A stretch of DNA of 64,000 nt from Rhodonellum psychrophilum GCM71 = DSM 17998 (GCF_000381545.1 NZ_KB906673.1:62001-126000); one strand, 5' to 3'. Numbered from the stretch's first letter, positions 36,059 to 44,897 are shown. The notes: a model not told the origin generated them from the sequence alone. Numbers and translations: made by a program.

Positions 36059-37345
36059 ATGAAAGACATAAAATACGAGTATTCCGAATTCTTCGCCAGG
36101 CAACTGGACAATGAAGATCCTTTGAAGGATTTCCGGAATGAGTTTTATTTTCCAAAAATAGAAGGGAAAGAAGCGATTTATTTCTGCGGTAATTCCCTTG
36201 GACTCCAACCAAGATCCACCAAGGAATACATCCAAAGGGAATTGGACAACTGGGCAGAACTGGCTGTTGATGGACATTTCAAGGGCGAAGATGCCTGGTA
36301 CCATGTAAGAAAAAAATCCAAGCCCGCCCTGTCCGAAATCGTAGGTGCACACGAACACGAAGTGGTGGCCATGAACAACCTAAGCTCCAATCTTCATTTC
36401 CTGATGGTTTCCTTTTATCGTCCATCAAAAACCCGTTTTAAGATCATCACCGAAGCCGGTGCTTTTCCTTCGGACATGTACATGTTGGAAACCCAAGTTA
36501 AATTTCATGGGCTGGATCCAGAAAAAACCATTATAGAAGTAGCTCCTAGACCCGGGGAACATACTCTGAGGACAGAGGATATACTTTTGGCGATCGAAGA
36601 ACAGGGGGAGGAATTGGCTTTGGTCATGATGGCAGGCTTGCAATACTATACTGGTCAGGTTTTTGATATGGAATCCATCACCCGAGCGGGGCATTCCGTG
36701 GGGGCAAATGTAGGATTTGATTTGGCCCATGCGGCAGGAAATGTCCCGATGTCCCTTCATGACTGGGGGGTTGATTTTGCCACTTGGTGCAGTTACAAGT
36801 ACATGAATTCAGGGCCTGGCAATGTCTCTGGTGTTTTCGTCCACGAGCGACATGCCCAAAATCCGGATCTTCCACGTTTTGCAGGTTGGTGGGGACATGA
36901 TGAGGAAGAACGCTTCAAGATGGAAAAGGGCTTTAAACCCATGTATGGGGCGGATGGCTGGCAGGTAGCAAATTCAAATGTGTTGGCCTTGGCCGCTCAT
37001 CAATCTTCCCTGGACATCTTTGAACGGGCTGGAATAAAAAATCTCCGCGAAAAAAGTGAACTATTGACAGGATATTTGGAGTTTTTAATCCAACAAATCT
37101 CTGGGGATAGTGGTGTAATAGAAATAATTACGCCAAAAAACCCACAGGAAAGGGGCTGTCAGTTATCTTTGTTGGTCCATAAAGGTGGAAAGGCTGTGTT
37201 TGATGAATTGTATCTCAATGGAATCATCGGAGATTGGAGGCACCCAAAAGTAATGAGGATCGCCCCAACGCCACTTCACAACAGCTTTTTGGACGTATTT
37301 AGATTCGCCCAAATATTGGAAAAATCAATCCTGAAATTCGCTTGA
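36059..37345 (+). CDS. kynU: Kynureninase
   Basis: The 428-residue PLP enzyme hydrolyses 3-hydroxykynurenine or kynurenine to (3-hydroxy)anthranilate and alanine. It shows IYFCGNSLGLQPRST near the start, ITEAGAFPSDMYM and GFDLAHAAGNVPMSLHDWGVDFATWCSYKYMNSGPG. The last contains the Asp that binds the pyridine nitrogen and the Schiff-base Lys in SYKY. PRFAGWWGH is also diagnostic. It precedes the monooxygenase by 26 bases. Confidence 0.96.
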   Translation: MKDIKYEYSEFFARQLDNEDPLKDFRNEFYFPKIEGKEAIYFCGNSLGLQPRSTKEYIQRELDNWAELAVDGHFKGEDAWYHVRKKSKPALSEIVGAHEHEVVAMNNLSSNLHFLMVSFYRPSKTRFKIITEAGAFPSDMYMLETQVKFHGLDPEKTIIEVAPRPGEHTLRTEDILLAIEEQGEELALVMMAGLQYYTGQVFDMESITRAGHSVGANVGFDLAHAAGNVPMSLHDWGVDFATWCSYKYMNSGPGNVSGVFVHERHAQNPDLPRFAGWWGHDEEERFKMEKGFKPMYGADGWQVANSNVLALAAHQSSLDIFERAGIKNLREKSELLTGYLEFLIQQISGDSGVIEIITPKNPQERGCQLSLLVHKGGKAVFDELYLNGIIGDWRHPKVMRIAPTPLHNSFLDVFRFAQILEKSILKFA

Positions 37346-37371
37346 TTGAGGGAGTTATTGAAATAGAAATA

Positions 37372-38727
37372 ATGGAAAAAAATGAGATAAGCATTTTAGG
37401 CGCAGGGTTAATCGGCTCTCTTTTAAGTATTTACTTGAAAAAAAGAGGCTGTGATGTTTCCGTGTACGAAAAAAGAGCTGACAATAGAAAAGTTGGGTAC
37501 AAGGAAGAAGGAAGGTCCATCAACATGGCCTTGAGTGACAGGGGCTGGAAAGCTTTGGAGAAAATCGGCATGACCGAAAAGGTCGCGGCTTTGACCATCC
37601 CTATGTATGGCCGAAGAATCCATGACGAACATGGCAACACTTCCTTTCTTCCCTATGGCAAAGACAAGCAAGCCATCTATTCCATTTCACGGGGAAAATT
37701 CAATCAGCTTTTGGTGGAGGAAGCCGAGAACAAAGGCGTGAAAATATTTTTTGACCATAAATGCGAATCCGTTGACTTAAGGACCAATGAAATTAGTTTT
37801 ACAGTACCCGAGACTGGTACGGAAAAAATTCATTCAAAAGTAATCATCGGTTCTGATGGAGCTTATTCCTCCCTGAGAATGGCCATGCAAAAGCAGGTCA
37901 GGTTCAATTTCCGACAGGAATACATCTCCCATGGATACAAAGAACTGAGTATTCCGGCCACGGCAGAGGGAGAATTTGCCATGGACCCCAACGCGCTACA
38001 TATTTGGCCGAGGGGGATGTTCATGCTGATCGCCTTGCCAAATCCTGACAAGTCATTTACCTGCACCCTGTTTTTGCCCTTTGAAGGCGCAAAGGTTTGT
38101 TTTGATAAAATCAATGATAAAAGGGATGTTGAAGGTATCTTCAAAAACTACTTTGATGACGCCTACCAATTGATGCCAAATCTGGGAGAGGAATTTTTTA
38201 CCAACCCAACATCTGCCTTGATCAATGTGGAATGCTATCCCTGGGTCTTGAAACAAGCCATGCTGATAGGAGATGCCTCCCATGCAATGGTCCCTTTCTA
38301 TGGTCAAGGCATGAACTGCGGATTTGAAGATTGTTTTATTTTGGACAGTTTGATTGAAAAGTTGGGAACAAACGCCTGGGAACTCGTTTTTGCAAAATTT
38401 CAGAAAATGAGAAAACCGGATACCGACGCCATTTCCAAATTGGCGATGGAGAATTTCGTGGAAATGAGGGATGCGACAGCGGATCCAAAGTTTCTCCTGA
38501 GAAAGAAAATTGAAGCCAAATTGCACAGCTTATTTCCAAATGAATGGATACCGCTTTACACAATGGTGACTTTCTCGGATATGCCCTACTCTGAAGCGTA
38601 CACGCAGGGTAAATTGCAAGAAGCGATTATGGACAAAGTGATGGCAAATCCCCTGATTACCCAAAACTGGGACAAATTGGATTACGAAGACATCGTCAAT
38701 CAAATGGATGCTGCCAAGGCGGTATAA
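37372..38727 (+). CDS. kmo: Kynurenine 3-monooxygenase
   Basis: The FAD enzyme hydroxylates kynurenine at C3 with NADPH and oxygen. From the ATG at 37372 it has 451 residues; an upstream TTG at 37342 overlaps kynU and is less likely. Motifs are the dinucleotide loop ILGAGLIGSLLSIYL, GRSINMALSDRGWKAL, the second FAD motif IGSDGAYSSLR and IGDASHAMVPFYGQGMNCGFEDC. Eukaryotic KMO has a C-terminal membrane segment. Here the end is mostly soluble. It is followed by a strong bidirectional hairpin. Confidence 0.95.
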   Translation: MEKNEISILGAGLIGSLLSIYLKKRGCDVSVYEKRADNRKVGYKEEGRSINMALSDRGWKALEKIGMTEKVAALTIPMYGRRIHDEHGNTSFLPYGKDKQAIYSISRGKFNQLLVEEAENKGVKIFFDHKCESVDLRTNEISFTVPETGTEKIHSKVIIGSDGAYSSLRMAMQKQVRFNFRQEYISHGYKELSIPATAEGEFAMDPNALHIWPRGMFMLIALPNPDKSFTCTLFLPFEGAKVCFDKINDKRDVEGIFKNYFDDAYQLMPNLGEEFFTNPTSALINVECYPWVLKQAMLIGDASHAMVPFYGQGMNCGFEDCFILDSLIEKLGTNAWELVFAKFQKMRKPDTDAISKLAMENFVEMRDATADPKFLLRKKIEAKLHSLFPNEWIPLYTMVTFSDMPYSEAYTQGKLQEAIMDKVMANPLITQNWDKLDYEDIVNQMDAAKAV

Positions 38728-38731
38728 AATC

Positions 38732-38771
38732 AAAAAAGCCCTGACTCGAAATTTTGAGTTGGGGCTTTTTT
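38732..38771. terminator. Bidirectional terminator between kmo and the thioredoxin-like gene
   Basis: AAAAAAGCCCTGACTC and GAGTTGGGGCTTTTTT pair as a 16-bp stem with two wobble pairs and an eight-base loop. A and T runs on both flanks let it work in both directions. Confidence 0.88.
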
Positions 38772-38855
38772 GTGTTGTGGAGGCAATTGTATTGAAGATC
38801 AATTCATCGATGTGATTTTCGCAGGATAAAAATTGAAATCACTCCATTTTTTCTG

Positions 38856-39455
38856 TTAGGGCTTTGTCCACTTAATGGTACAGCCTATTGCTTTTGTGGT
38901 TTTTAAAGCCACTTCATTTCCGGACAAAACAGCATCCAGCGCATTTTCTAGATATTTTTCAGTCACCGAGGAGGCATCTTGGTGATTGTTGTCTATTGCA
39001 CCAATGTATTTGACCACATAATCGTTGTCTTCTTTTCTCAACAGAAAAACATGGGGGGTTCTGCTTCCCCCATAGGATTTGATCACTTCTTGCTTTTTGT
39101 CATGGACATAGGCAAAAGGGAAGTTTTTGTCCTTTGCTCTCTTCTGCATATTTTCAAAACTATCTTTCGGGCTTACCTTATCATCATTTGGATTGATGGC
39201 AATCAAGGGATATCCCAGTGATTCATATTTTTGATGTAGCGCTATCATCCGGTCTTCATAGGCGACCACATAGGGACAGGTGTTGCAGGAGAAAATGACG
39301 ATCGCCCCTTTTGCATCTTTCAAGCCTGAAAGGGAGACCATTTTGCCATCTACGTTTTTTAGCTCAAAATCAGAAGCCTTATCCCCCACCGAATACCCTT
39401 TTTCCTGGGCTTGGGTGGAAAAAGAAATCCCAATCCACAAGAAACAGCCCAACAT
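38856..39455 (-). CDS. Thioredoxin-like (redoxin) exported protein, start region disturbed
   Basis: The 199-residue reading has a hydrophobic start (MLGCFLWIGISFSTQAQ) without basic residues. A redoxin fold follows with FSCNTCPYVVAYEDRM (CxxC) and SRTPHVFLLRKEDN. Directly upstream, in frame, lies ATG AAA AAT AAA ACG ATA TAA from 39476. This gives MKNKTI and a stop codon just before the used ATG. MKNKTI would be the expected basic n-region, so a nonsense change in the signal peptide is likely. Translation may restart at 39455, or the gene may be impaired. It follows a TlpA-like gene in an operon. Confidence 0.75.
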   Translation of the reverse strand: MLGCFLWIGISFSTQAQEKGYSVGDKASDFELKNVDGKMVSLSGLKDAKGAIVIFSCNTCPYVVAYEDRMIALHQKYESLGYPLIAINPNDDKVSPKDSFENMQKRAKDKNFPFAYVHDKKQEVIKSYGGSRTPHVFLLRKEDNDYVVKYIGAIDNNHQDASSVTEKYLENALDAVLSGNEVALKTTKAIGCTIKWTKP

Positions 39456-39465
39456 TTATATCGTT

Positions 39466-39975
39466 TTATTTTTCATTATGCCCTTGTTTTATTTTTTTGA
39501 TCAAATATTTCAATTGCTTTTCATTGAGCTCTCCTTCATGAAAAAATCTAGTGCCATCCGCGCTGATAAACAATGTTGCCGGAATGGCACCCGACCAATT
39601 CGAAGAAACCTTATCAATCCATTTGTTGTAATCCACATCGTCCAAAAGGAAAACCGGGGCCTTAATCCCTCTTTTCTGGATAAATTCTTGTACCCTTTGG
39701 GTTTTATTACCATCATCCAAAGAAATGAACATCAGCTCTACCTCTGGATCCTGCGCATTTACTTTCTCAAAATCGGGCATTTCCTTGACACAAGGCGCGC
39801 ACCAAGTGGCCCAAAAATTAAACATGCGGATTTTCTCAGAGGGGGTTTTGGTAATGGATTCAAATTCATCGAAATCAATAACCTTGAAACCATCTGCTTT
39901 CCAAACACTGGCTGTACTGATCCATGCAGCAAACAAAATGAAGGCAAAGACAGAAATTTTTGGGATTGGTTTCAT
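39466..39975 (-). CDS. TlpA-like thiol-disulfide oxidoreductase
   Basis: The 169-residue protein has a signal peptide (ISVFAFILFAAWISTASVW) and a thioredoxin fold with active site WATWCAPCVKEMP. The cis-Pro loop is IPATLFIS. It should act in the periplasm as a membrane-linked reductase or oxidase of cysteines. The likely partner is the redoxin encoded directly downstream, whose presumed original start overlaps this gene by 11 bases. The oriC candidate begins just upstream of its ATG. Confidence 0.88.
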   Translation of the reverse strand: MKPIPKISVFAFILFAAWISTASVWKADGFKVIDFDEFESITKTPSEKIRMFNFWATWCAPCVKEMPDFEKVNAQDPEVELMFISLDDGNKTQRVQEFIQKRGIKAPVFLLDDVDYNKWIDKVSSNWSGAIPATLFISADGTRFFHEGELNEKQLKYLIKKIKQGHNEK

Positions 39976-40418
39976 TTAGAATATGATTTTTATTTTGATT
40001 TTTGTGTTTTTTAAATAAACAACAAGACATTACAAATCCCAAAATTTAGGCAATGGAAATAATTTTCATCAGTAAAGTCCAAAGCGAAAAAAATTCAAAA
40101 TTTTATTTTCTTAAACAGGAATTTTATCACCTGTAATGGTCTACGATTCTAGTAAAAAAGGGTTTGAAAGAAAATCAAAAACCTAAAAATCAGGCCCCTA
40201 ATAAGGTTATTAAAAAGCAAGGGTTATTTATCCACATTTATCGAAAGTTATCCACACGCCCAAAAAAAACAAGCCTTATCTATTTGATTATCAATAACTT
40301 AAGGCCGATTACATTTAGCCAATTTTGTGGATAAACAACTGAAAATGAGAATCATACTGATTTATTGGTTTTCAGGATGGTGGATAAATCAATGAAAGAG
40401 CATAAAATTTCTTTTTCT
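39976..40418. other. Candidate chromosomal replication origin (DnaA-box cluster)
   Basis: This 443-base gap has no gene. It holds three perfect DnaA boxes: TTATCCACA at 40228-40236 and 40248-40256 on +, and TGTGGATAA (the same on -) at 40326-40334. A fourth with one mismatch (GGTGGATAA) lies at 40379-40387. A weaker TTATCAATA lies near 40288. To the left, 40080-40130 is very AT-rich (for example CAAAATTTTATTTTC), as expected of an unwinding region. Bacteroidota origins are often not next to dnaA. The function is inferred from box density alone. Confidence 0.6.
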
Positions 40419-42197
40419 CTATTCTTGGTTTTGTCTTATTAAACGTTTTCTATATGCATTGAAAATACGAGACTTAGAAATAAAGCCAAGGTACTTCCCG
40501 TCTTGCAGTACGGGAAGGTTCCACGCTCCGGATCTTTCGAACTTTTGCATCACTATTTGCATATTTTCATGGAGGAGTATGACTTCAGGAGGACTGTGCA
40601 TCAATTGACTGATCTTGGTGGTTTCCTGTTTTTCGGGATCAAACATGATATCCCTGATATCGTCCAAGGTGATGATCCCATTGAGAACCCCGTCTTCCCC
40701 GACTACAGGAAAAATATTTCGACGGGACAACTTGACCAAATCGCAAAGTTCTCCCAAACTTGCATTCGGTAAAATGGGGAACAAATCATTCTCGATCAAT
40801 TTTCGGATATCGATGAGATCCAATACTTCCTCGTCCTTGGATTCGGGAAGAAACCTACCCTTGTCCATCAATTGCTTTTTATAAAGGGAGTCCTTATCAA
40901 AGTAAGAAGTGGTAATGAAAGAAATCGCAGAGACCAACATCAGTGGCACAAAAAGCTCATATCCACCGGTAATTTCGGCTATCAAGAAGATGGCCGACAA
41001 GGGGGCATGCTGGACCCCACTCATCACCCCGCACATCGCCACTAGGGTGAAATGGGCCACTGGCAAAGGAATTGGAAACCCCAATAAATTGGAGGTATAG
41101 GCAAATAGGAAACCGGCAATGCCACCCACAAACAGAGAGGGGGCAAAAATACCGCCACTTCCCCCACTTCCGATAGTAACGGCAGCCGCGATTGGCTTAA
41201 GAAAAATAATCAAAACCAAGACAGTGATGATGAAATAAGGATTGGAATACTCTCCGAAAAAGGGACTGTTGGCCAAGATGCGCTGTGGTTCGCCTTCAAT
41301 CAACGCATAAAGGGTCTCGTAACCTTCCCCATAAATGGAGGGAAAAAAGAAGACGATCAAGCCCAAAAAAGCCCCGCCATAAAGGAGTTTTAAGAAAGGC
41401 TCATCGAATTGTTCCATTAAACGCTCCACTTTAAATACGGCTCTGCTGAAATAAAGGGAAATAAACCCTGTCATGATCGCCAGTAAAAGATAATAGGGAG
41501 TATGGGCAGCCAAAAAATTATCCGAAAGATTGAATGTAAACATCACATCCTTACCCTGGAGCAGCATCGAAGTAAGGGATCCTGCCACCGAGGCTATCAA
41601 TAAGGGGATAAAACTCGCTACACTTACCTCCATCAAGATTACCTCAATGGCAAAAATGACGGCGCCAATAGGCGCCCCAAAGATGGCAGAAATAGCCCCT
41701 GCGGCACCGCAACCTATCAGCAGGGTTCTTTTTTTGGCATTGAGATGCATCAGGTTTCCGAAGTTGGACCCTATCGCAGAACCTGTAACCAAAATGGGCG
41801 CTTCCAAACCAACAGAACCTCCGAAACCAACCGTAATGGCGGAGGTGATCACCCGACTGTACATTTTGACTTTCGGGATCAAGCTGCTCTTCTTTGAAAT
41901 ATTGTACAATAATTCTGGAATACCATGCCCCCCAACATCCTTCAAAACATAATTTCCGATCAAATAGGCTAGGGAGATCCCTATTAAAGGATAGATGATG
42001 TAGAAAAAATTGGCGTATTCCTGATTAAAGTCTTGGGTTAGAAAGGTTTGGATGGCATGTACGGTTGCTTTTAAAATCACAGCAGCAAAACCAGCAAGAA
42101 TCCCCACCAAACCGCTCAGGATCAAGACAAAGTTTTTGGTGCTTATGTTTTTAAGCCGCCAAATCAAAAGACGCGTAATGATGTCTGTTTTAGGCAA
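40419..42197 (-). CDS. ClC-family chloride channel/antiporter with CBS domains
   Basis: The 592-residue membrane protein shows the ClC motifs GGSVGLEAPILVTGSAIGS (with the gating Glu in the GxExP position) and GSGGSGGIFAPSLFVGGIAG. Two CBS domains form the C-terminus (about 455-585), which usually sense nucleotides. The first in-frame start after the upstream stop is a TTG at 42197, so this is a non-ATG start. The ion preference and whether it is a channel or a proton exchanger cannot be told. The gating Glu is kept, which favours exchange. Its stop directly borders the origin candidate. Confidence 0.92.
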   Translation of the reverse strand: MPKTDIITRLLIWRLKNISTKNFVLILSGLVGILAGFAAVILKATVHAIQTFLTQDFNQEYANFFYIIYPLIGISLAYLIGNYVLKDVGGHGIPELLYNISKKSSLIPKVKMYSRVITSAITVGFGGSVGLEAPILVTGSAIGSNFGNLMHLNAKKRTLLIGCGAAGAISAIFGAPIGAVIFAIEVILMEVSVASFIPLLIASVAGSLTSMLLQGKDVMFTFNLSDNFLAAHTPYYLLLAIMTGFISLYFSRAVFKVERLMEQFDEPFLKLLYGGAFLGLIVFFFPSIYGEGYETLYALIEGEPQRILANSPFFGEYSNPYFIITVLVLIIFLKPIAAAVTIGSGGSGGIFAPSLFVGGIAGFLFAYTSNLLGFPIPLPVAHFTLVAMCGVMSGVQHAPLSAIFLIAEITGGYELFVPLMLVSAISFITTSYFDKDSLYKKQLMDKGRFLPESKDEEVLDLIDIRKLIENDLFPILPNASLGELCDLVKLSRRNIFPVVGEDGVLNGIITLDDIRDIMFDPEKQETTKISQLMHSPPEVILLHENMQIVMQKFERSGAWNLPVLQDGKYLGFISKSRIFNAYRKRLIRQNQE

Positions 42198-42270
42198 AAC
42201 CTATAAATCGATTAATTTTTATGATCAACAATTTCAATTCTTTTAATTCAAAACAACCTGCTTATTCCTT

Positions 42271-43185
42271 TTATTTTAAAGGTATCAATTCTTTGTCAAA
42301 TGCGATCAAGGCATCCAAGATCAATTGAACCGCTCCCAAATAAAATTCCGGGTGAATATTTTCAAAAGTATCTGTGGGTTGGTGGTAATCCTGGTGATCC
42401 TCAACACCAAAATAGATAAAAGGGATATTATTTTTGTGGAATAACGCATGGTCGGAGGACATGGTCCAGTCCTCGAAACCGGTGTTGGGCTGATCATGGC
42501 CCAGCATCAGTTTGGGGGATTTTCCTTGGGAAACTTTTTCAAGAATTGGCTTCAACTTTGGATAATGATAGGTGCCGACGGCATACAATTCGTTCTTGTC
42601 ATTTCTGCTGATCATATCCATGTTGATATTGAGTACGACTTGTTCGATGGGAAATGGAAAATCGTTCACCAAAGCTTTGGCACCCTGAAGCCCCATTTCT
42701 TCGGCATCCAAGGCGACAAACATCATGGAATGCATCGGCCTGTTTTTGGAAAAGTATTCAGATAGGGACAATAAGGCTGCAACTCCAGAGGCATTGTCAT
42801 CTGCACCGTTGAAAATGACCTCGTCTGTTTGACCAATATGATCGTAATGGGCCATGACCACGATGAGTTTGTCCGTTTCACTTCCCGGCATAAAACCAAC
42901 GATATTGGCAGCATTTTCATAAAATTTTCCTTCCCTTTCATTTTTAAAGTTAAAAAATTGGGTGAAATCCGAAAATTGGGAATGGAGGCCTTGGCTCTTG
43001 AAACGTTCCTTGATATATTCCCGGGCAACGAGATTTCCTTCCGAAAGCGTTTTTCTACCTCCCAATTGGTCCCCTGAAAGGTATTGGATGTCTTGAAGAA
43101 CGGTCTTCCCATCGATACTCTGTGCCAACAAGGCTACAGGCATCAACCAGATGAGAAAGGAAAGAAATTTGATTGGGTTTTTCAT
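42271..43185 (-). CDS. M28-family exported metallopeptidase
   Basis: From the ATG at 43185 the protein has 304 residues and a signal peptide (LSFLIWLMPVALLAQ). The zinc ligands are in VMAHYDHIG, NGADDNASGVAALLSL and ALDAEEMGLQGAKAL. A further Asp is in NINMDMISRND, and a His in FIYFGVEDHQDYHQPTDTFENI. M28 aminopeptidases and glutaminyl cyclases share this set. Bacteroidota usually annotate such proteins as M28 peptidases. It is divergent from the unknown secreted protein. Confidence 0.9.
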   Translation of the reverse strand: MKNPIKFLSFLIWLMPVALLAQSIDGKTVLQDIQYLSGDQLGGRKTLSEGNLVAREYIKERFKSQGLHSQFSDFTQFFNFKNEREGKFYENAANIVGFMPGSETDKLIVVMAHYDHIGQTDEVIFNGADDNASGVAALLSLSEYFSKNRPMHSMMFVALDAEEMGLQGAKALVNDFPFPIEQVVLNINMDMISRNDKNELYAVGTYHYPKLKPILEKVSQGKSPKLMLGHDQPNTGFEDWTMSSDHALFHKNNIPFIYFGVEDHQDYHQPTDTFENIHPEFYLGAVQLILDALIAFDKELIPLK

Positions 43186-43258
43186 ATGGAAAGAATTAAT
43201 CACTCGTTGTGTATATTCGTAAAATTAGTAAGGTTTCCCTAGTCCGATCCCAAAAATC

Positions 43259-44245
43259 ATGAAATATATTTCAGCATTTATCATTGTATTGATTCTGTTC
43301 CACAAAGCTAATGGTCAAAACATGCTCCCTGAAAGTTTTTTTGACGGTAAATCGGTGGTATTGATTTCAAATTCACCTCAGGCTCAACCTTCTATGGACT
43401 GGAAAATGCTTTCTGAGAAAATCCATTCGCCACTGGTGGCGGCAGGCGCTGACCCCATCGGGTATTATGAGTTGGAAGACATCGCCTTGTCCGGCGAAGT
43501 GCAGGCTGGCTATGGTGATGCATTTTCCAAAAGAAAGGTGGCCAATATCATCCTCCTTACCCGAAAAGCAAACGGAGAATTGGTCTTGAATATTACCCCA
43601 TTTACAAAGAACAAAAACATCGTTTCCAATTCCGGCGGATGGAGCACCGCAGCAAATTCCCTTGAGGAACTTTCGACAACCTTGGAAAATGTTGGTAAAT
43701 CCAATCCCAGCAAAAATTACTTAGTCTTGGAGGTCCCTGAATTCCCAAATTCCTCAGAAGGCCTGACTACTGCCAAAGGTTTTATTGCCAAAAACCCACT
43801 GAATCTGGAGGTCTTCAAGCTGGGTGTTCCGCTTACTGGCGCTGTGGGTGAAGAAGGTTTTTTGAGTACTTTCCGGTATGATTTGTTGGGCAAATCCCCA
43901 GAAACGGTTCTGGCGGAGCAAAATGCAGAGAAAGGGGAAATTGAAAGCATCTTAAAAAATCACTATTCCAACCAAGTGGAATACCTTACCGAATACAGAA
44001 CAGATGCCGAATTGATTGCCAATAGGGTCCAATTCCTCCTGATGCGGTTAGAAGCTCGGGAAGGCGATTTGATGAAAAGTATGGGCTTGGAAGTAGAAAA
44101 CATTGAAGAAAAAACCGGTATTGTGGTCAAATATTACATCCGCTTTTTGGTCAGAAATGAAAATTATATCGGTCCAAAATGGGATGCCCATCCCAATGCC
44201 CAAGTTGCTTTGCGTCAGTTTTTGGAAAACCTGAAAAAAAATTAG
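43259..44245 (+). CDS. Secreted protein of unknown function
   Basis: The 328-residue protein begins with a signal peptide (YISAFIIVLILFHKANGQ). The mature part mixes helices and strands, with GKSVVLISNSPQAQPSMDWKML and VANIILLTRKANGELVLNITPF. The C-terminal half is helical (NQVEYLTEYRTDAELIANRVQFLLMRLE). It ends with IGPKWDAHPNAQVALRQFLENL. I recognise no family, lipobox or catalytic motif. It is divergent from the M28 peptidase and convergent with the thioredoxin genes. Its stop codon lies in the base of the terminator stem that ends those genes. Confidence 0.75.
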   Translation: MKYISAFIIVLILFHKANGQNMLPESFFDGKSVVLISNSPQAQPSMDWKMLSEKIHSPLVAAGADPIGYYELEDIALSGEVQAGYGDAFSKRKVANIILLTRKANGELVLNITPFTKNKNIVSNSGGWSTAANSLEELSTTLENVGKSNPSKNYLVLEVPEFPNSSEGLTTAKGFIAKNPLNLEVFKLGVPLTGAVGEEGFLSTFRYDLLGKSPETVLAEQNAEKGEIESILKNHYSNQVEYLTEYRTDAELIANRVQFLLMRLEAREGDLMKSMGLEVENIEEKTGIVVKYYIRFLVRNENYIGPKWDAHPNAQVALRQFLENLKKN

Positions 44246-44268
44246 GGTTCCATATCGGAACCCTAATT
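44234..44268 (-). terminator. Terminator of the thioredoxin operon
   Basis: AATTAGGGTTCC (44240-44251) and GGAACCCTAATT (44257-44268) form a perfect 12-bp stem with a five-base loop. The A-run at 44234-44241 reads as a T-tract on -. On + no T-tract follows, so it mainly serves the - strand genes. Confidence 0.85.
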
Positions 44269-44316
44269 AAGCATTGATTAAATTAACGGGTGATTAAACA
44301 ACCTTTGCTTACTGTT

Positions 44317-44574
44317 TTATTTGTCAATGGAACCAGTGACTCTTTTCATAAAGGCATTCAATGCTTCCTTCTTGTCCATACCTCCCTTGATCATTTTATT
44401 GACCTCCAAAGAACCATATAGATTAGAGATCAATTCTCCCATCACTTCCAGTTCCTCATCCTTGAGAGATGCAATTTCTGTCATGTTTTCCAGCAGGTCG
44501 ATCGTCTCCTCTACCCAGTCTTCGTCATTGGATTCAATGAAACCCAAGACGTGTTTAATTATTGGCAATCTCAT
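44317..44574 (-). CDS. Small conserved protein (DUF6952-like)
   Basis: The 85-residue, all-helical acidic protein (MRLPIIKHVLGFIESNDEDW, then DEELEVMGELISNLYGSLEV and ALNAFMKRVTGSIDK) resembles a small Bacteroidota family. I recall it as DUF6952, found next to thioredoxin. It overlaps the thioredoxin gene by 20 bases, so translational coupling is very likely. Without signal or membrane segment it should be cytoplasmic. The function is unknown; a partner of the thioredoxin is inference from context. Confidence 0.72.
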   Translation of the reverse strand: MRLPIIKHVLGFIESNDEDWVEETIDLLENMTEIASLKDEELEVMGELISNLYGSLEVNKMIKGGMDKKEALNAFMKRVTGSIDK

Positions 44575-44869
44575 CGATCAGTGTTTTTAGGATTTCCTCT
44601 TTGTTGGTTTGTGTTTGGTTTACTAATTTACCTCCTTTGAATGATGCAAAAGTTGGCAGATTAGTCACCTGAGCCAGTTTTCTTGACTCTGGAAGTTTTT
44701 CTGCATCCACATACAAAAACTTTATGTTCTCATGATCTCCAGACAAACGCTTGAACTTTGGCTTCATGATGCGGCAATTTCCACACCAAGTGGCACCATA
44801 TTGCACGACAACCAATTCGTTTTCATTTACAACTTCCTGTAAATTGTCAATTTCTAATTCCTGTAACAT
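44555..44869 (-). CDS. Thioredoxin-family protein with WCGNC active site
   Basis: The 104-residue cytoplasmic protein has a thioredoxin fold with active site GATWCGNCRIMKP and cis-Pro loop TNLPTFASFKGGKLV. The proline between the two cysteines of the normal WCGPC is Asn, which in other thioredoxins changes the redox potential. It may therefore be a specialised reductase rather than the main thioredoxin. A -7 element TACCTTTG lies 28 bases upstream. The small helical protein downstream overlaps it. Confidence 0.9.
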   Translation of the reverse strand: MLQELEIDNLQEVVNENELVVVQYGATWCGNCRIMKPKFKRLSGDHENIKFLYVDAEKLPESRKLAQVTNLPTFASFKGGKLVNQTQTNKEEILKTLIDEIANN

Positions 44870-44897
44870 ATGTGTGTTTTATGCTGATTTCTTGATG

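Noticed and set aside
39280-40014. Open frame of 244 codons on + across the two thioredoxin-like genes
   Set aside because: Antisense to both genes; composition is unlike real proteins of this genome.
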